This document shows positions 24,919 to 32,797 of a DNA stretch of 58,781 bases, one piece after another (the stretch's first letter is position 1; each line of letters begins with the position of its first letter). The position numbers were made by a program, and so were the translations under genes. Source of the DNA: Streptomyces sp. ADI95-17 (lineage in GTDB: Bacteria; Actinomycetota; Actinomycetes; Streptomycetales; Streptomycetaceae); assembly GCF_003846175.1 (NCBI RefSeq), contig NZ_ML123044.1, positions 56,997 through 115,777 on the forward strand. The letters run 5' to 3'. Below the pieces are notes generated by a model. The model was given only the letters and a program-made list of their open reading frames with translations, had not been told where the DNA came from and did not search any database.

Positions 24919-25953
24919 ATGACCGATCTGCACCCCTTCATCGCGGGGCTGCCCAAGGCGGAACTGCATGTCCACCATGTCGGATCCGCCTCCCCCCGCA
25001 TCGTCGCCGAGCTGGCCGCGCACCACCCCGACTCCAGGGTCCCCACCGACCCGGAGGCGCTCGCCGACTACTTCACCTTCACGGACTTCGGGCACTTCAT
25101 CGAGGTGTACCTCTCCGTCGTGGACCTGATCCGCACCCCGGAGGACGTCCGCCTGCTGACCTTCGAGGTCGCCCGCGACATGGCCCGGCAGAACATCCGT
25201 TACGCGGAGCTGACGGTGACCCCGTTCTCCTCGACCCGGCGCGGCATCCCCGAGCAGGCGTTCATGGAGGCCATAGAGGACGCCCGCAAGGCCGCCGAGG
25301 CCGAGCTGGGTGTCGTGCTGCGCTGGTGCTTCGACATCCCCGGTGAGGCCGGGCTCGAAGCGGCCGAGGAGACCGCCCGGCTCGCCGTGGACCTGCGGCC
25401 CGAGGGGCTCGTCTCGTTCGGTCTCGGCGGTCCGGAGATCGGGGTGGAGCGCCCGCAGTTCAAGCCCTACTTCGACCGGGCGATCGCCGCGGGCCTGCAC
25501 TCCGTGCCGCATGCCGGGGAGACCACCGGGCCGCAGACCGTCTGGGACGCGCTGACCCACCTGCGCGCCGAGCGCATCGGTCACGGCACCAGCTCCGTCC
25601 AGGACCCGAAGCTGCTCGCCCACCTCGCCGAGCACCGCATCCCGCTGGAGGTCTGCCCGACCTCGAACATCGCGACCCGGGCCGTGGCGGACATCGAGCA
25701 GCACCCGGTCAGGGAGATGGTGGACGCCGGCGTCCTGGTCACCATCAACAGCGACGACCCGCCGATGTTCGGCACCGACCTCAACAACGAGTACGCGGTG
25801 GCCGCCCGCCTCCTCGCCCTGGACGAGCGGGGTCTCGCTTCGCTGGCGAAGAACGCCGTCGAGGCGTCGTACCTCGACGCCGCCGGCAAGCGGACGCTGG
25901 CCGCCGAGATCGACACGTACACGACGAACTGGCTGGAGCGCACCGCCCGGTGA
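24919..25953 (+). CDS. add: adenosine deaminase
   Basis: A 344-aa metal-dependent hydrolase of the adenosine deaminase family, converting adenosine to inosine in purine salvage. The HxH zinc motif is in KAELHVHHVGS (H17, H19); VPHAGET, RIGHGTS and the late NSDDPPMFGT motif supply the other ligands and catalytic residues. The family's usual LHLHLEGS is here HVHHVGSAS, typical of an actinobacterial branch, so adenine or another amino-purine cannot be ruled out. The ATG at 24919 has CGGAGAG 5-6 nt upstream; the frame is open upstream without such a site. Confidence 0.88.
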   Translation: MTDLHPFIAGLPKAELHVHHVGSASPRIVAELAAHHPDSRVPTDPEALADYFTFTDFGHFIEVYLSVVDLIRTPEDVRLLTFEVARDMARQNIRYAELTVTPFSSTRRGIPEQAFMEAIEDARKAAEAELGVVLRWCFDIPGEAGLEAAEETARLAVDLRPEGLVSFGLGGPEIGVERPQFKPYFDRAIAAGLHSVPHAGETTGPQTVWDALTHLRAERIGHGTSSVQDPKLLAHLAEHRIPLEVCPTSNIATRAVADIEQHPVREMVDAGVLVTINSDDPPMFGTDLNNEYAVAARLLALDERGLASLAKNAVEASYLDAAGKRTLAAEIDTYTTNWLERTAR

Positions 25954-25974
25954 CCCTGTGGTCACAATGACCCC

Positions 25975-26679
25975 ATGGTCACCTCAGTCACCGCCGTGGC
26001 CCACCGCGGCGATCCCTACCGTGTCCGCGAGAACACCCTGCCCTCGATCCGCTCCGCGCTCGGACGAGGGGCGGACGCGGTCGAGATCGATGTGCGGCTC
26101 ACCCGCGACGGTGTGCCGGTCCTGCTGCACGACGCCACGCTGAAGCGGCTGTGGGGTCATGAGGTGCGGCTGGACCGGCTGACCCACGCGGAGCTCACCG
26201 AACTGACCCGGGGCGGTGTCCCCACCCTGCGCGAGGCGCTGCTCGCCGCCGGGGCCCACCGTGTGATGGTCGATCTGCCGGACTCCACCGACGGTTCCGT
26301 GCCGAGGATCGTCGGGGTGGTGCGCGAGTGCGGGGCCGGCGAGCGGGCGTACTACTGCGCCGGTCCCGGGGCGATGCTCCGGGTACGGGCCGCCGACCCC
26401 GAGGCCGAGATCGCCATGACCTGGACGACTCTCGCGCCGCCGCGCGCCGCGCTGCTCGACGCGGTGCGGCCGCGCTGGCTGAACTACCGGTTCGGTCTGG
26501 TGGACCCGGAACTGACGGACCGGCTGCACCGCGACGGGCTGCTGGTCTCCGCCTGGACGGCCGACACCAGGCGGACCATGCGCCGCCTGGTCCGGCACGG
26601 CGTCGACTCGATCACCACCAACCGGGTCGACGTCCTGCACGACGTCATCGCCAACTCCCCGGCGCACGGCCACCGTTGA
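25975..26679 (+). CDS. glycerophosphodiester phosphodiesterase
   Basis: A 234-aa GDPD TIM-barrel enzyme that releases glycerol 3-phosphate from deacylated phospholipids. The N-terminal AVAHRGDPYRVRENTLPSI supplies the first catalytic His and the ENT motif, and AVEIDVRLTRDGVPVLLHD supplies the metal ligands and second His. No signal peptide is visible, so it is probably cytoplasmic. It starts 21 nt after add with no clear ribosome site. The junction contains a cluster of GGTCA/TGACC half-sites (25949-25984). Confidence 0.9.
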   Translation: MVTSVTAVAHRGDPYRVRENTLPSIRSALGRGADAVEIDVRLTRDGVPVLLHDATLKRLWGHEVRLDRLTHAELTELTRGGVPTLREALLAAGAHRVMVDLPDSTDGSVPRIVGVVRECGAGERAYYCAGPGAMLRVRAADPEAEIAMTWTTLAPPRAALLDAVRPRWLNYRFGLVDPELTDRLHRDGLLVSAWTADTRRTMRRLVRHGVDSITTNRVDVLHDVIANSPAHGHR

Positions 26680-26745
26680 CCGGTCCGGCATCATGGGCCC
26701 GCCCCGTCGTCCGTGATGCGGGCCCGGCGCAGGAGGAGCAGCGAC

Positions 26746-27546
26746 ATGACCGATCCCCGCACCACCCCCGCCCCCGAGGGCGTACGTACCGACGTCGCAC
26801 ACAACGCGCGGGTCTGGAACCACTGGCTGGGCGGCACGGACAACCACCCCGTGGACCGGGCGGTCGGCGACCGGGTCACCGCCATGTACCCGAGCATCGG
26901 CGAAGTGGCCCGCGCCGACCGGGCGTTCCTGGGGCGGGCGGTCCGGTATCTGGCGGGTGAGGCGGGGATCCGGCAGTTCCTGGACATCGGCACCGGCCTG
27001 CCGAGCGCCGGCAACACCCACGAGGTCGCCCGGCGCACCGCGCCCGGCTGCCGCGTCGTGTACGTCGACAACGATCCGGCGGTACTGGCGCTCGCCCGGA
27101 CGCTGCTGGCCGGATCGCAGCCGGGCACGACCGAGTACGTCGACGCGGACGCCCGCGATCCGGAGCGGATCCTGCGGGCGTCCGCGTCCACGCTCGACCT
27201 GGAGCGGCCGGTCGCGGTCATGCTTCTGGGCATCCTGAACTTCGTACTCGACACCGACGAGGCCCGGCGGATCGTGCGCACGCTGATGGACGCGCTGCCC
27301 TCCGGCAGCCATGTGGTGCTCACCCATCCCACGCTGGAGCTGGGCGGCGAGGGCAACGAGGCGGCGATGCGGTTCTGGAACGAGAACGCCACCCCGCCGA
27401 TCACCGCCCGCACCCGAGCCGAGTTCGCCGCGTTCCTGACCGGGCTCGATCCGGTGGACCCGGGCATCGTGTCGTGCGCGCACTGGCGCGGCGAGCCCGG
27501 CGCGGTGCGGGTCGCGCAGTTCGGCGCAGTGGCGCGGAAGCCCTGA
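26746..27546 (+). CDS. SAM-dependent methyltransferase of the DUF574 (PF04672) type
   Basis: A 266-aa protein of a methyltransferase family greatly expanded in Streptomyces. It begins with the family-typical THxARxxNHWLGGxxN pattern (AHNARVWNHWLGGTDN) and carries a SAM-binding loop FLDIGTGLPSAGNTHEVA with the acidic VVYVDNDPAV. The target is unknown for most members. The start ATG follows AGGAGGAGC at good spacing. The next gene, a histidine kinase, begins 13 nt later, so the three may be co-transcribed. Confidence 0.9.
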   Translation: MTDPRTTPAPEGVRTDVAHNARVWNHWLGGTDNHPVDRAVGDRVTAMYPSIGEVARADRAFLGRAVRYLAGEAGIRQFLDIGTGLPSAGNTHEVARRTAPGCRVVYVDNDPAVLALARTLLAGSQPGTTEYVDADARDPERILRASASTLDLERPVAVMLLGILNFVLDTDEARRIVRTLMDALPSGSHVVLTHPTLELGGEGNEAAMRFWNENATPPITARTRAEFAAFLTGLDPVDPGIVSCAHWRGEPGAVRVAQFGAVARKP

Positions 27547-27559
27547 GGGCGCCGGTCCG

Positions 27560-28771
27560 ATGCGCATACGGGACATCACCGCGAGAGTGCCGGGACTCGC
27601 CCCGGGGATCGGCCCCCTCGGCGTGGACCTGCTCGTCGCCCTGCTGGTCCAGGCCGCGATGACCATGCCGTTCGTCGTCCCGCGCGCCCCGGAACTGCCG
27701 GAGGCGACGTGGACGTCGTACGGGCTGACCACGCTGACGGTGCTGCCGCTGGTGGCCCGCCGCCGGGCGCCGGTCGCGGTCCTCATCGCGGTGCTGACCG
27801 CCGGCGCCGTGTACACGTTCGCCGTCGACGGGCCGGGACAGCCGCTCCCGTACACCGGTCTCGTGGCGTTCTGCACGGTGGCGGAGCTCTCCTCGCCGCC
27901 GAAGCGGATCGGGGTCGCGGCGCTCACGGTGGCGGCGGTGCTGGTCTCGGTCGGACTCGACGGCGAAGACATGCGGGAGCTGTTCTTCTCCCTGTTCGTG
28001 TTCGCGGCGGCCTACGCCTTCGGCCGGTTCACGGTGACGCGCAGGGCCTATCTGCGCGCGGTGGAGGACCGGGCCCGTCAGCTGGAGCGGACGCACCGGA
28101 TCGAGGCCGAACAGGCGGCGGCCCGCGAACGGGCCCGGATCGCCCGGGAGATGCACGACATCCTGTCCCATGCGGTGAGCCTGATGATCGTGCAGGCGGA
28201 GGCGGGACCGGTGGCGGTCCGCACGGCGCCGGAGCGTGCCGAGGCTGCCTTCGACGCGATCTCCGAGGCGGGCCGGGACGCGATGGCGCAGCTGCGCCGG
28301 ATGCTCGGGGTGCTGCGCGAGAACGAGGGCGCGCCCCACGCGCCGCGGGAACCCCAGCCCTCGCTGGCCGGACTGCCGGGCCTGGTGGAGCGGGTGCGCG
28401 GCAGCGGTCCGGCGGTCTCGTACGAGGTCACGGGCAGCCCCGGCTCGCCGGGCCCGGCGGTCGAGGCGACCGTCTACCGGATCGTGCAGGAAGCGCTGAC
28501 GAACGTGGTCAGGCACGCGGACGCGAGCACGGTGGGCGTCCGGCTGGAGCACGGCCCCGAGGCGCTGACGCTCACCGTCACCGACGACGGACGGGGACCC
28601 GGGGGCGGCTCGGGGCTGGGGCTGATCGGCATCCGGGAGCGTGCCGCCGCGCACGGCGGCACGGCCGGGACCGGCGCCGGTCCGGGCGGCCGGGGGTTCC
28701 GGGTCCGGGTGACGATCCCGCGGGCCCGGCCGGAGACGGATACTGAGCAGGGAACAGAGGTGGGAAGTTGA
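27560..28771 (+). CDS. two-component sensor histidine kinase, NarL/DesK type
   Basis: A 403-aa membrane kinase. Four or five hydrophobic helices occupy residues 20-155. A short coiled linker leads to the HisKA_3 dimerisation box RARIAREMHDILSHAVSLM with phospho-acceptor His199. The HATPase domain shows IVQEALTNVVRHA, DDGRGPGGGSGLGLIGIRER (N and G boxes). There is no large extracellular sensor domain, so the stimulus is probably sensed in the membrane. Its stop overlaps the TTG start of the response regulator. Confidence 0.94.
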   Translation: MRIRDITARVPGLAPGIGPLGVDLLVALLVQAAMTMPFVVPRAPELPEATWTSYGLTTLTVLPLVARRRAPVAVLIAVLTAGAVYTFAVDGPGQPLPYTGLVAFCTVAELSSPPKRIGVAALTVAAVLVSVGLDGEDMRELFFSLFVFAAAYAFGRFTVTRRAYLRAVEDRARQLERTHRIEAEQAAARERARIAREMHDILSHAVSLMIVQAEAGPVAVRTAPERAEAAFDAISEAGRDAMAQLRRMLGVLRENEGAPHAPREPQPSLAGLPGLVERVRGSGPAVSYEVTGSPGSPGPAVEATVYRIVQEALTNVVRHADASTVGVRLEHGPEALTLTVTDDGRGPGGGSGLGLIGIRERAAAHGGTAGTGAGPGGRGFRVRVTIPRARPETDTEQGTEVGS

Positions 28772-29571
28772 CGATCCGTGTGGTGGTGGCCGACGACCAG
28801 GAGCTGGTACGCAGCGGCTTCGCGATGATCCTGGACGCGCAGCCGGACATCGAGGTGGTGGCCGAGGCGGGCGACGGCCGGGCCGCGGTCGAGGCGGTAC
28901 GGCGACTGGCCCCCGACGTGGCGCTGCTCGACATCCGGATGCCCGGCACGGACGGCATCGAGGCCTGCCGCGCCATCGGCGCCGGGACCGGCTGCCGGAC
29001 GGTCATGCTGACCACCTTCGACTCCGACGAGTACGTCTACGAGGCGCTGCACGCGGGCGCGAGCGGCTTCCTGCTCAAGGACGTCCGCCGCGACGACCTG
29101 GTGCACGCGGTACGGGTGGTGGCCGCCGGGGACTCGTTGCTGGCTCCTTCGGTGGCGCGCCGGCTGATCGCCGAGTACACCTCGCGCCCGCCGGCCGCGG
29201 CCGTGGCACCGTCGGCGCGCCTGGACGTACTGACCGCCCGGGAGCGCGAGACGCTGCTGCACCTGGCCCGCGGGCTGTCGAACGCGGAGATCGCGGCGGC
29301 GCTGGTCGTCAGCGAGCACACGGTGAAGACCCATGTCGGCAATGTGCTGTCCAAGCTGGGGCTGCGCGACCGGATCCAGGCGGTGATCTGCGCGTACGAG
29401 TGCGGTGTCGTGACTCCCTCTCCGGCCGCGGCCCCTTCTCCGGCCGCGGCTCCCCCTCCGGAGGGAGGTCCGGCGTCCGGCTCCCCCGCGCGGGGGAGCC
29501 AATCTCCCTCCGGCAAACCCCCGGGCGGGGGATCCGCCCGGGCGGGCCGGTCAACAGGATGGAGTTCGTGA
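28768..29571 (+). CDS. NarL/LuxR-family response regulator with a long C-terminal tail
   Basis: A 267-aa regulator paired with the preceding kinase. The receiver domain has the acidic DD at 9-10, phospho-acceptor D55 (LLDIRMPG) and K104. The LuxR-type helix-turn-helix is at about 153-212 (LTARERETLLHLARGLSNAEIAAALVVSEHTVKTHVGNVLSKLGLR). The TTG start overlaps the kinase stop and has AGAGGTGGG upstream. After the helix-turn-helix the frame continues for about 52 Pro/Ala/Gly/Ser-rich residues, which is unusual for a NarL regulator. A serine hydrolase gene follows 35 nt later and may be a target or operon member. Confidence 0.93.
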   Translation: MTIRVVVADDQELVRSGFAMILDAQPDIEVVAEAGDGRAAVEAVRRLAPDVALLDIRMPGTDGIEACRAIGAGTGCRTVMLTTFDSDEYVYEALHAGASGFLLKDVRRDDLVHAVRVVAAGDSLLAPSVARRLIAEYTSRPPAAAVAPSARLDVLTARERETLLHLARGLSNAEIAAALVVSEHTVKTHVGNVLSKLGLRDRIQAVICAYECGVVTPSPAAAPSPAAAPPPEGGPASGSPARGSQSPSGKPPGGGSARAGRSTGWSS

Positions 29572-29606
29572 GCAGTTGAGGATTCCACGCCCAGGAGGCA
29601 CCCGTC

Positions 29607-30806
29607 ATGAACGTCCGCATGTCCGGCACCGCCCTCGCAGCCGCGCTCGTCCTCGGCCTCGCCGCCGGCCCCGCCTCACCGGCCCTGGCGGCGGCCGGTA
29701 CCGGTGCCCCGGCGACCGCGGGCCATGGGGCCCAGCAGGAAGCCACCGGGCAGGCCCCGGACGTCGAGGCCCTACGCACCGCGGTCCAGGGGCTCCCGAA
29801 GGACGACGTCACGGCCGCGCTGGTGCGGGTCTCGGGCTCCGGGGGCGACTGGCGGGGCGCCTCCGGCGTCCACGACCTGGCCTCCGGCCGGCCGGCAGAC
29901 CCGGACGGCCGCTTCCGGGCCGGCTCGGTGACCAAGGTCTTCACGGCGGCCGTCGTGCTGCAACTGGCCGGGGAGGGCAGGCTCGGCCTGGACCGCCCGG
30001 TCCGGCGCTACCTGCCGGATCTGATCCCGGCGGCGTACGAGGACGTCACGGTGCGCCAGTTGCTGAACCACACGAGCGGCATCCCGTCCGTCGGCTCCGG
30101 CGGCGGCCTGGACGACGCGTACGCACACCGCTTCGACCTGCGCGACCCGGTGCGGACCGTGCGCGAAGCCACCTCCCGGGAGCCGGACTTCGTGCCCGGC
30201 ACCCAGCAGCACTACGCCAACATCGGCTACACCGTGGCGGGCCTGCTGATCGAGCGGGTCACGGGTGACACGTACGCCTCGCAGGTCTCCCGACGCGTCC
30301 TGGAGCCCCTGCACCTCAAGGACACGTACTTCCCCGGCACCGACCCGGCGATCCGCGGCCCCCACAACCACGGCTACCAGCTCTTCGGCACGGGCGAGCT
30401 GCGCGATGTGACGGTGTGGGGGGCGACGGACGCCTGGGCTGCGGGAGACCTGATCTCGACCACCGCCGACCTGGAGCGTTTCACCCGGGCGCTGTTCGGC
30501 GGGCGGGTGGTGCGCGGTCCGCTGCTCCAGGAGATGTTCACGCTGCCCGACGCCTCGGTGCGTGAGTACGGCACGGGCAAGCCCGCCGCGTACAGCGCGG
30601 GTCTCTCGGTGATGCGGCTGGGCGGACGCGAGGTCTGGGGAAAGACGGGTGGCCGCTGGGGCTACAACACGGCCGTCGCGGCCACCCGTGATCTCTCCCG
30701 GACCCTCGTCTACAGCGTCAACTCGACGGACGCGAAGGGGGAAGGCATGAACCCCACGGCGTTGGACATAGTCGTGGCCGCCTTCGGCGCCCCGTCGGCC
30801 GGATGA
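29607..30806 (+). CDS. secreted serine hydrolase, beta-lactamase/D,D-peptidase (class C) family
   Basis: A 399-aa exported protein. The signal peptide covers about residues 1-30 (cleavage near SPALAAA). The penicillin-recognising fold has SVTK (S107-K110), the Y-A-N motif at 203-205 and WGKTGG near the C-terminus, so all three active-site blocks are intact. It may be a D-alanyl-D-alanine carboxypeptidase, an esterase or a beta-lactamase; the three cannot be separated by sequence alone. The ATG follows GGAGGCACCCGTC. It sits directly behind a two-component system, suggesting cell-wall-related sensing, which is inference. Confidence 0.9.
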   Translation: MNVRMSGTALAAALVLGLAAGPASPALAAAGTGAPATAGHGAQQEATGQAPDVEALRTAVQGLPKDDVTAALVRVSGSGGDWRGASGVHDLASGRPADPDGRFRAGSVTKVFTAAVVLQLAGEGRLGLDRPVRRYLPDLIPAAYEDVTVRQLLNHTSGIPSVGSGGGLDDAYAHRFDLRDPVRTVREATSREPDFVPGTQQHYANIGYTVAGLLIERVTGDTYASQVSRRVLEPLHLKDTYFPGTDPAIRGPHNHGYQLFGTGELRDVTVWGATDAWAAGDLISTTADLERFTRALFGGRVVRGPLLQEMFTLPDASVREYGTGKPAAYSAGLSVMRLGGREVWGKTGGRWGYNTAVAATRDLSRTLVYSVNSTDAKGEGMNPTALDIVVAAFGAPSAG

Positions 30807-30807
30807 C

Positions 30808-31353
30808 TCAGAGAGCCTGCGCGGTCGTCGCGGCGGGCTCCGGCAGCGGTGTCCGCTCCAGCGCCTCCAGCCGCTTGATCATGCGGCGCACCACGAGCAG
30901 CGGGATCACCCCGAATACCCCGAACGACATGTCGATGACGGACCACCAGAAGGGGATGGCGCGGACGGGCCCGCAGATCAGCGCGAGCGGGATGATCCCG
31001 GCGCAGGCGATCATGCCGAATTCGATGACCCAGATGTTGCGGACCGGGTCGCGGTAGGGGCCGTAGAAGGCGACCGCGATGACGAGATGGGCGAAGGCCA
31101 GCCAGTCGGTGCCGTACAGCACGAAGGGGTACTTCGCGTCGGCCTCGTCGAGTCCGGTGCGGACCCTGGTGATCCACTCCATCAGAGCCGGGAAGTGCTC
31201 CGGAACGGGAGAGGCCGAGGACCTCAGCAGGTCCTCGGCCCAGTGGAGTTCGTGGACTAGCGGGAAGGCGGTCAGCCCACTCAGCACCAGACAGACGATA
31301 AAGACGACCAACCACACGCGTATGCGCCTCAGCAGGGCTCTTCGCTCGCTCAT
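30808..31353 (-). CDS. conserved membrane protein, four helices
   Basis: A 181-aa integral membrane protein with no recognised function. Helices are at about 11-31 (VWLVVFIVCLVLSGLTAF), 83-97 (WLAFAHLVIAVAFYG), 107-127 (IWVIEFGMIACAGIIPLAL) and 133-155. The N-terminus is basic (MSERRALLRRIR). A soluble acidic loop lies between helices 1 and 2. Its stop is 1 nt from the convergent serine hydrolase stop. Confidence 0.8.
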   Translation of the reverse strand: MSERRALLRRIRVWLVVFIVCLVLSGLTAFPLVHELHWAEDLLRSSASPVPEHFPALMEWITRVRTGLDEADAKYPFVLYGTDWLAFAHLVIAVAFYGPYRDPVRNIWVIEFGMIACAGIIPLALICGPVRAIPFWWSVIDMSFGVFGVIPLLVVRRMIKRLEALERTPLPEPAATTAQAL

Positions 31354-31406
31354 GTCCGCAGCGTACGCCCGGGTTTACCGGCCTTTTACGCCGCCCCTGG
31401 TACGGC

Positions 31407-32570
31407 TCACAACCCGACGATGGCGTTCCACTTCTTCGCGAAGTCGGTGCGTTCCTCGGACGTGATGTCGCGGGCGATCGCGAGCCGCTTGCGCATCGCG
31501 TCGTCGGGGAAGATCAGCGGGTCCTCGGCGAGTGCGGCGGTCTCCTTGTCCTTGGACGAGGCCAGCACCTCGCGGGCGGCCGGAACGGGACAGACGTAGT
31601 TGACCCAGGTCGCCAGCTCGGCGGCGACCTCCGGCTCGTAGTAGTAGTCGATGAGCCTCTCGGCGTTGCGCTTGTGGCGCGCGAGGTTGGGGATCATCAG
31701 TGATTCCGCCCAGAGCTCGGCCCCCTCCTCGGGGACCACGAACTCGATCTCCGGGTTGTCGGCCTGGAGCTGGATGACGTCGCCGGAGTAGGCCTGGCAG
31801 GCGAGCACATCGCCGGTCGACAGGTCCTTGATGTAGTCGTTGCCGGTGAAGCGGCGGATGTGCCGCTTCTTCACCAGCTTCTCGACCTGGTCGCACACCC
31901 GGTAGAAGTCGTCCCGCTGCCAGCGGGTGACGTCGACGCCGTTGCCCTGCATCAGCAGGGCCATGGACTCGTCGAGCCCGGACATCAGCGTCACCTTGCC
32001 GCGCAGGTCGTCCGCCCACAGATCGCTCAGGTGCTTGATCTCGCGGCCGAGCTTCTTGCGGTTGTAGGCGATGCCGGTGATCCCGGACTGCCAGGGGACG
32101 CTGTGCAGCCGGCCCTTGTCGAAGGCGGGCGAGCGCAGCTGCGGATCCAGGTACTTGGCGACGTTCGGCTGCTTGGCCCGGTCCATCTCCTGCACCCAGC
32201 CCAGCCGTACGAACCGGGCGGACATCCAGTCGCTGATGACGATCAGGTCCCGGCCGGTCTCCTGGTGGTTCATCAGCGCCGGACTGATCTTCCCGAAGAA
32301 CTCGTCGTTGTCGTTGATCTCCTCGGTGTACGTGACGGAGATCCCGGTCCGCCTGGCGAACGCATCGAGGGTGGGCCGCTTCGACTCGTCCTCGTCGTCG
32401 GTGTCGATGTAGAGGGGCCAGTTCGCGAAGTGCAGGGCGTGGTCGCTCGCCGAGCTGTCGCGCCCGGCGCGGTCACCGGGCTCCACATAGGCGGCGGGCA
32501 CTCCACAGCCGGCCAGCGTGACACCGGCCGCCGTGGCTCCGAAGGCGCGCAGCAGGGACCGGCGGGACAT
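31407..32570 (-). CDS. second PotD-like polyamine-binding lipoprotein (orphan)
   Basis: A 387-aa substrate-binding lipoprotein with a Tat signal at the very start (MSRRSLLRAFG) and lipobox LAGC (Cys22). The mature part is clearly paralogous to PotD at 20376-21626: LHFANWPLYIDTD, TGRDLIVISDWMSARFVRLGW, RFTGNDYIKDLSTGD and LIDYYYEPEVAAELA. No ATPase or permease gene accompanies it, so it may feed the PotABC transporter encoded 11 kb away or act as a sensor. The start ATG has only a weak GAAG upstream. It follows the paralogous aldehyde dehydrogenase gene after a terminator and an 18-bp tandem repeat. Confidence 0.92.
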   Translation of the reverse strand: MSRRSLLRAFGATAAGVTLAGCGVPAAYVEPGDRAGRDSSASDHALHFANWPLYIDTDDEDESKRPTLDAFARRTGISVTYTEEINDNDEFFGKISPALMNHQETGRDLIVISDWMSARFVRLGWVQEMDRAKQPNVAKYLDPQLRSPAFDKGRLHSVPWQSGITGIAYNRKKLGREIKHLSDLWADDLRGKVTLMSGLDESMALLMQGNGVDVTRWQRDDFYRVCDQVEKLVKKRHIRRFTGNDYIKDLSTGDVLACQAYSGDVIQLQADNPEIEFVVPEEGAELWAESLMIPNLARHKRNAERLIDYYYEPEVAAELATWVNYVCPVPAAREVLASSKDKETAALAEDPLIFPDDAMRKRLAIARDITSEERTDFAKKWNAIVGL

Positions 32571-32684
32571 GGGGTTCTTCGGGGTTGCTCGCACCTGCGC
32601 AGGATGCCGGTCGGCCGGCGGCGGGGGCAATGGACCATCCGTCCAGCGGCACCCGTTCCGTCCGCACACCCTGTCGATACCCGG

Positions 32685-32745
32685 GGAACGGGCCGGCACC
32701 CGGGAACGGGCCGATGCCCGGGAACGGGCCGATGCCCGGGAACGG
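32685..32745. repeat. 18-bp tandem repeat, three full copies and a partial fourth
   Basis: Units GGAACGGGCCGGCACCCG (32685-32702), GGAACGGGCCGATGCCCG (32703-32720) and an identical unit (32721-32738), then GGAACGG (32739-32745). It lies between the aldehyde dehydrogenase terminator and the orphan PotD gene, where that gene's promoter should be. It could bind a protein or be simple slippage expansion. Confidence 0.85.
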
Positions 32746-32778
32746 TCACGGCCCCGGGCGGGGAGCCCGGGGCCGTGA
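32746..32778 (-). terminator. terminator after the second aldehyde dehydrogenase gene
   Basis: A perfect 13-bp stem (32746-32758 with 32766-32778) with a 7-nt loop lies 19 nt past the aldehyde dehydrogenase stop and separates it from the orphan PotD gene. Confidence 0.88.
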
Positions 32779-32797
32779 TCTGCCTGCTGACGGGGTA

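Noticed and set aside
32685..32745. Possible CRISPR-like array
   Set aside because: The units are directly abutting with no spacers, the repeat is only 18 bp, and there are no cas genes.
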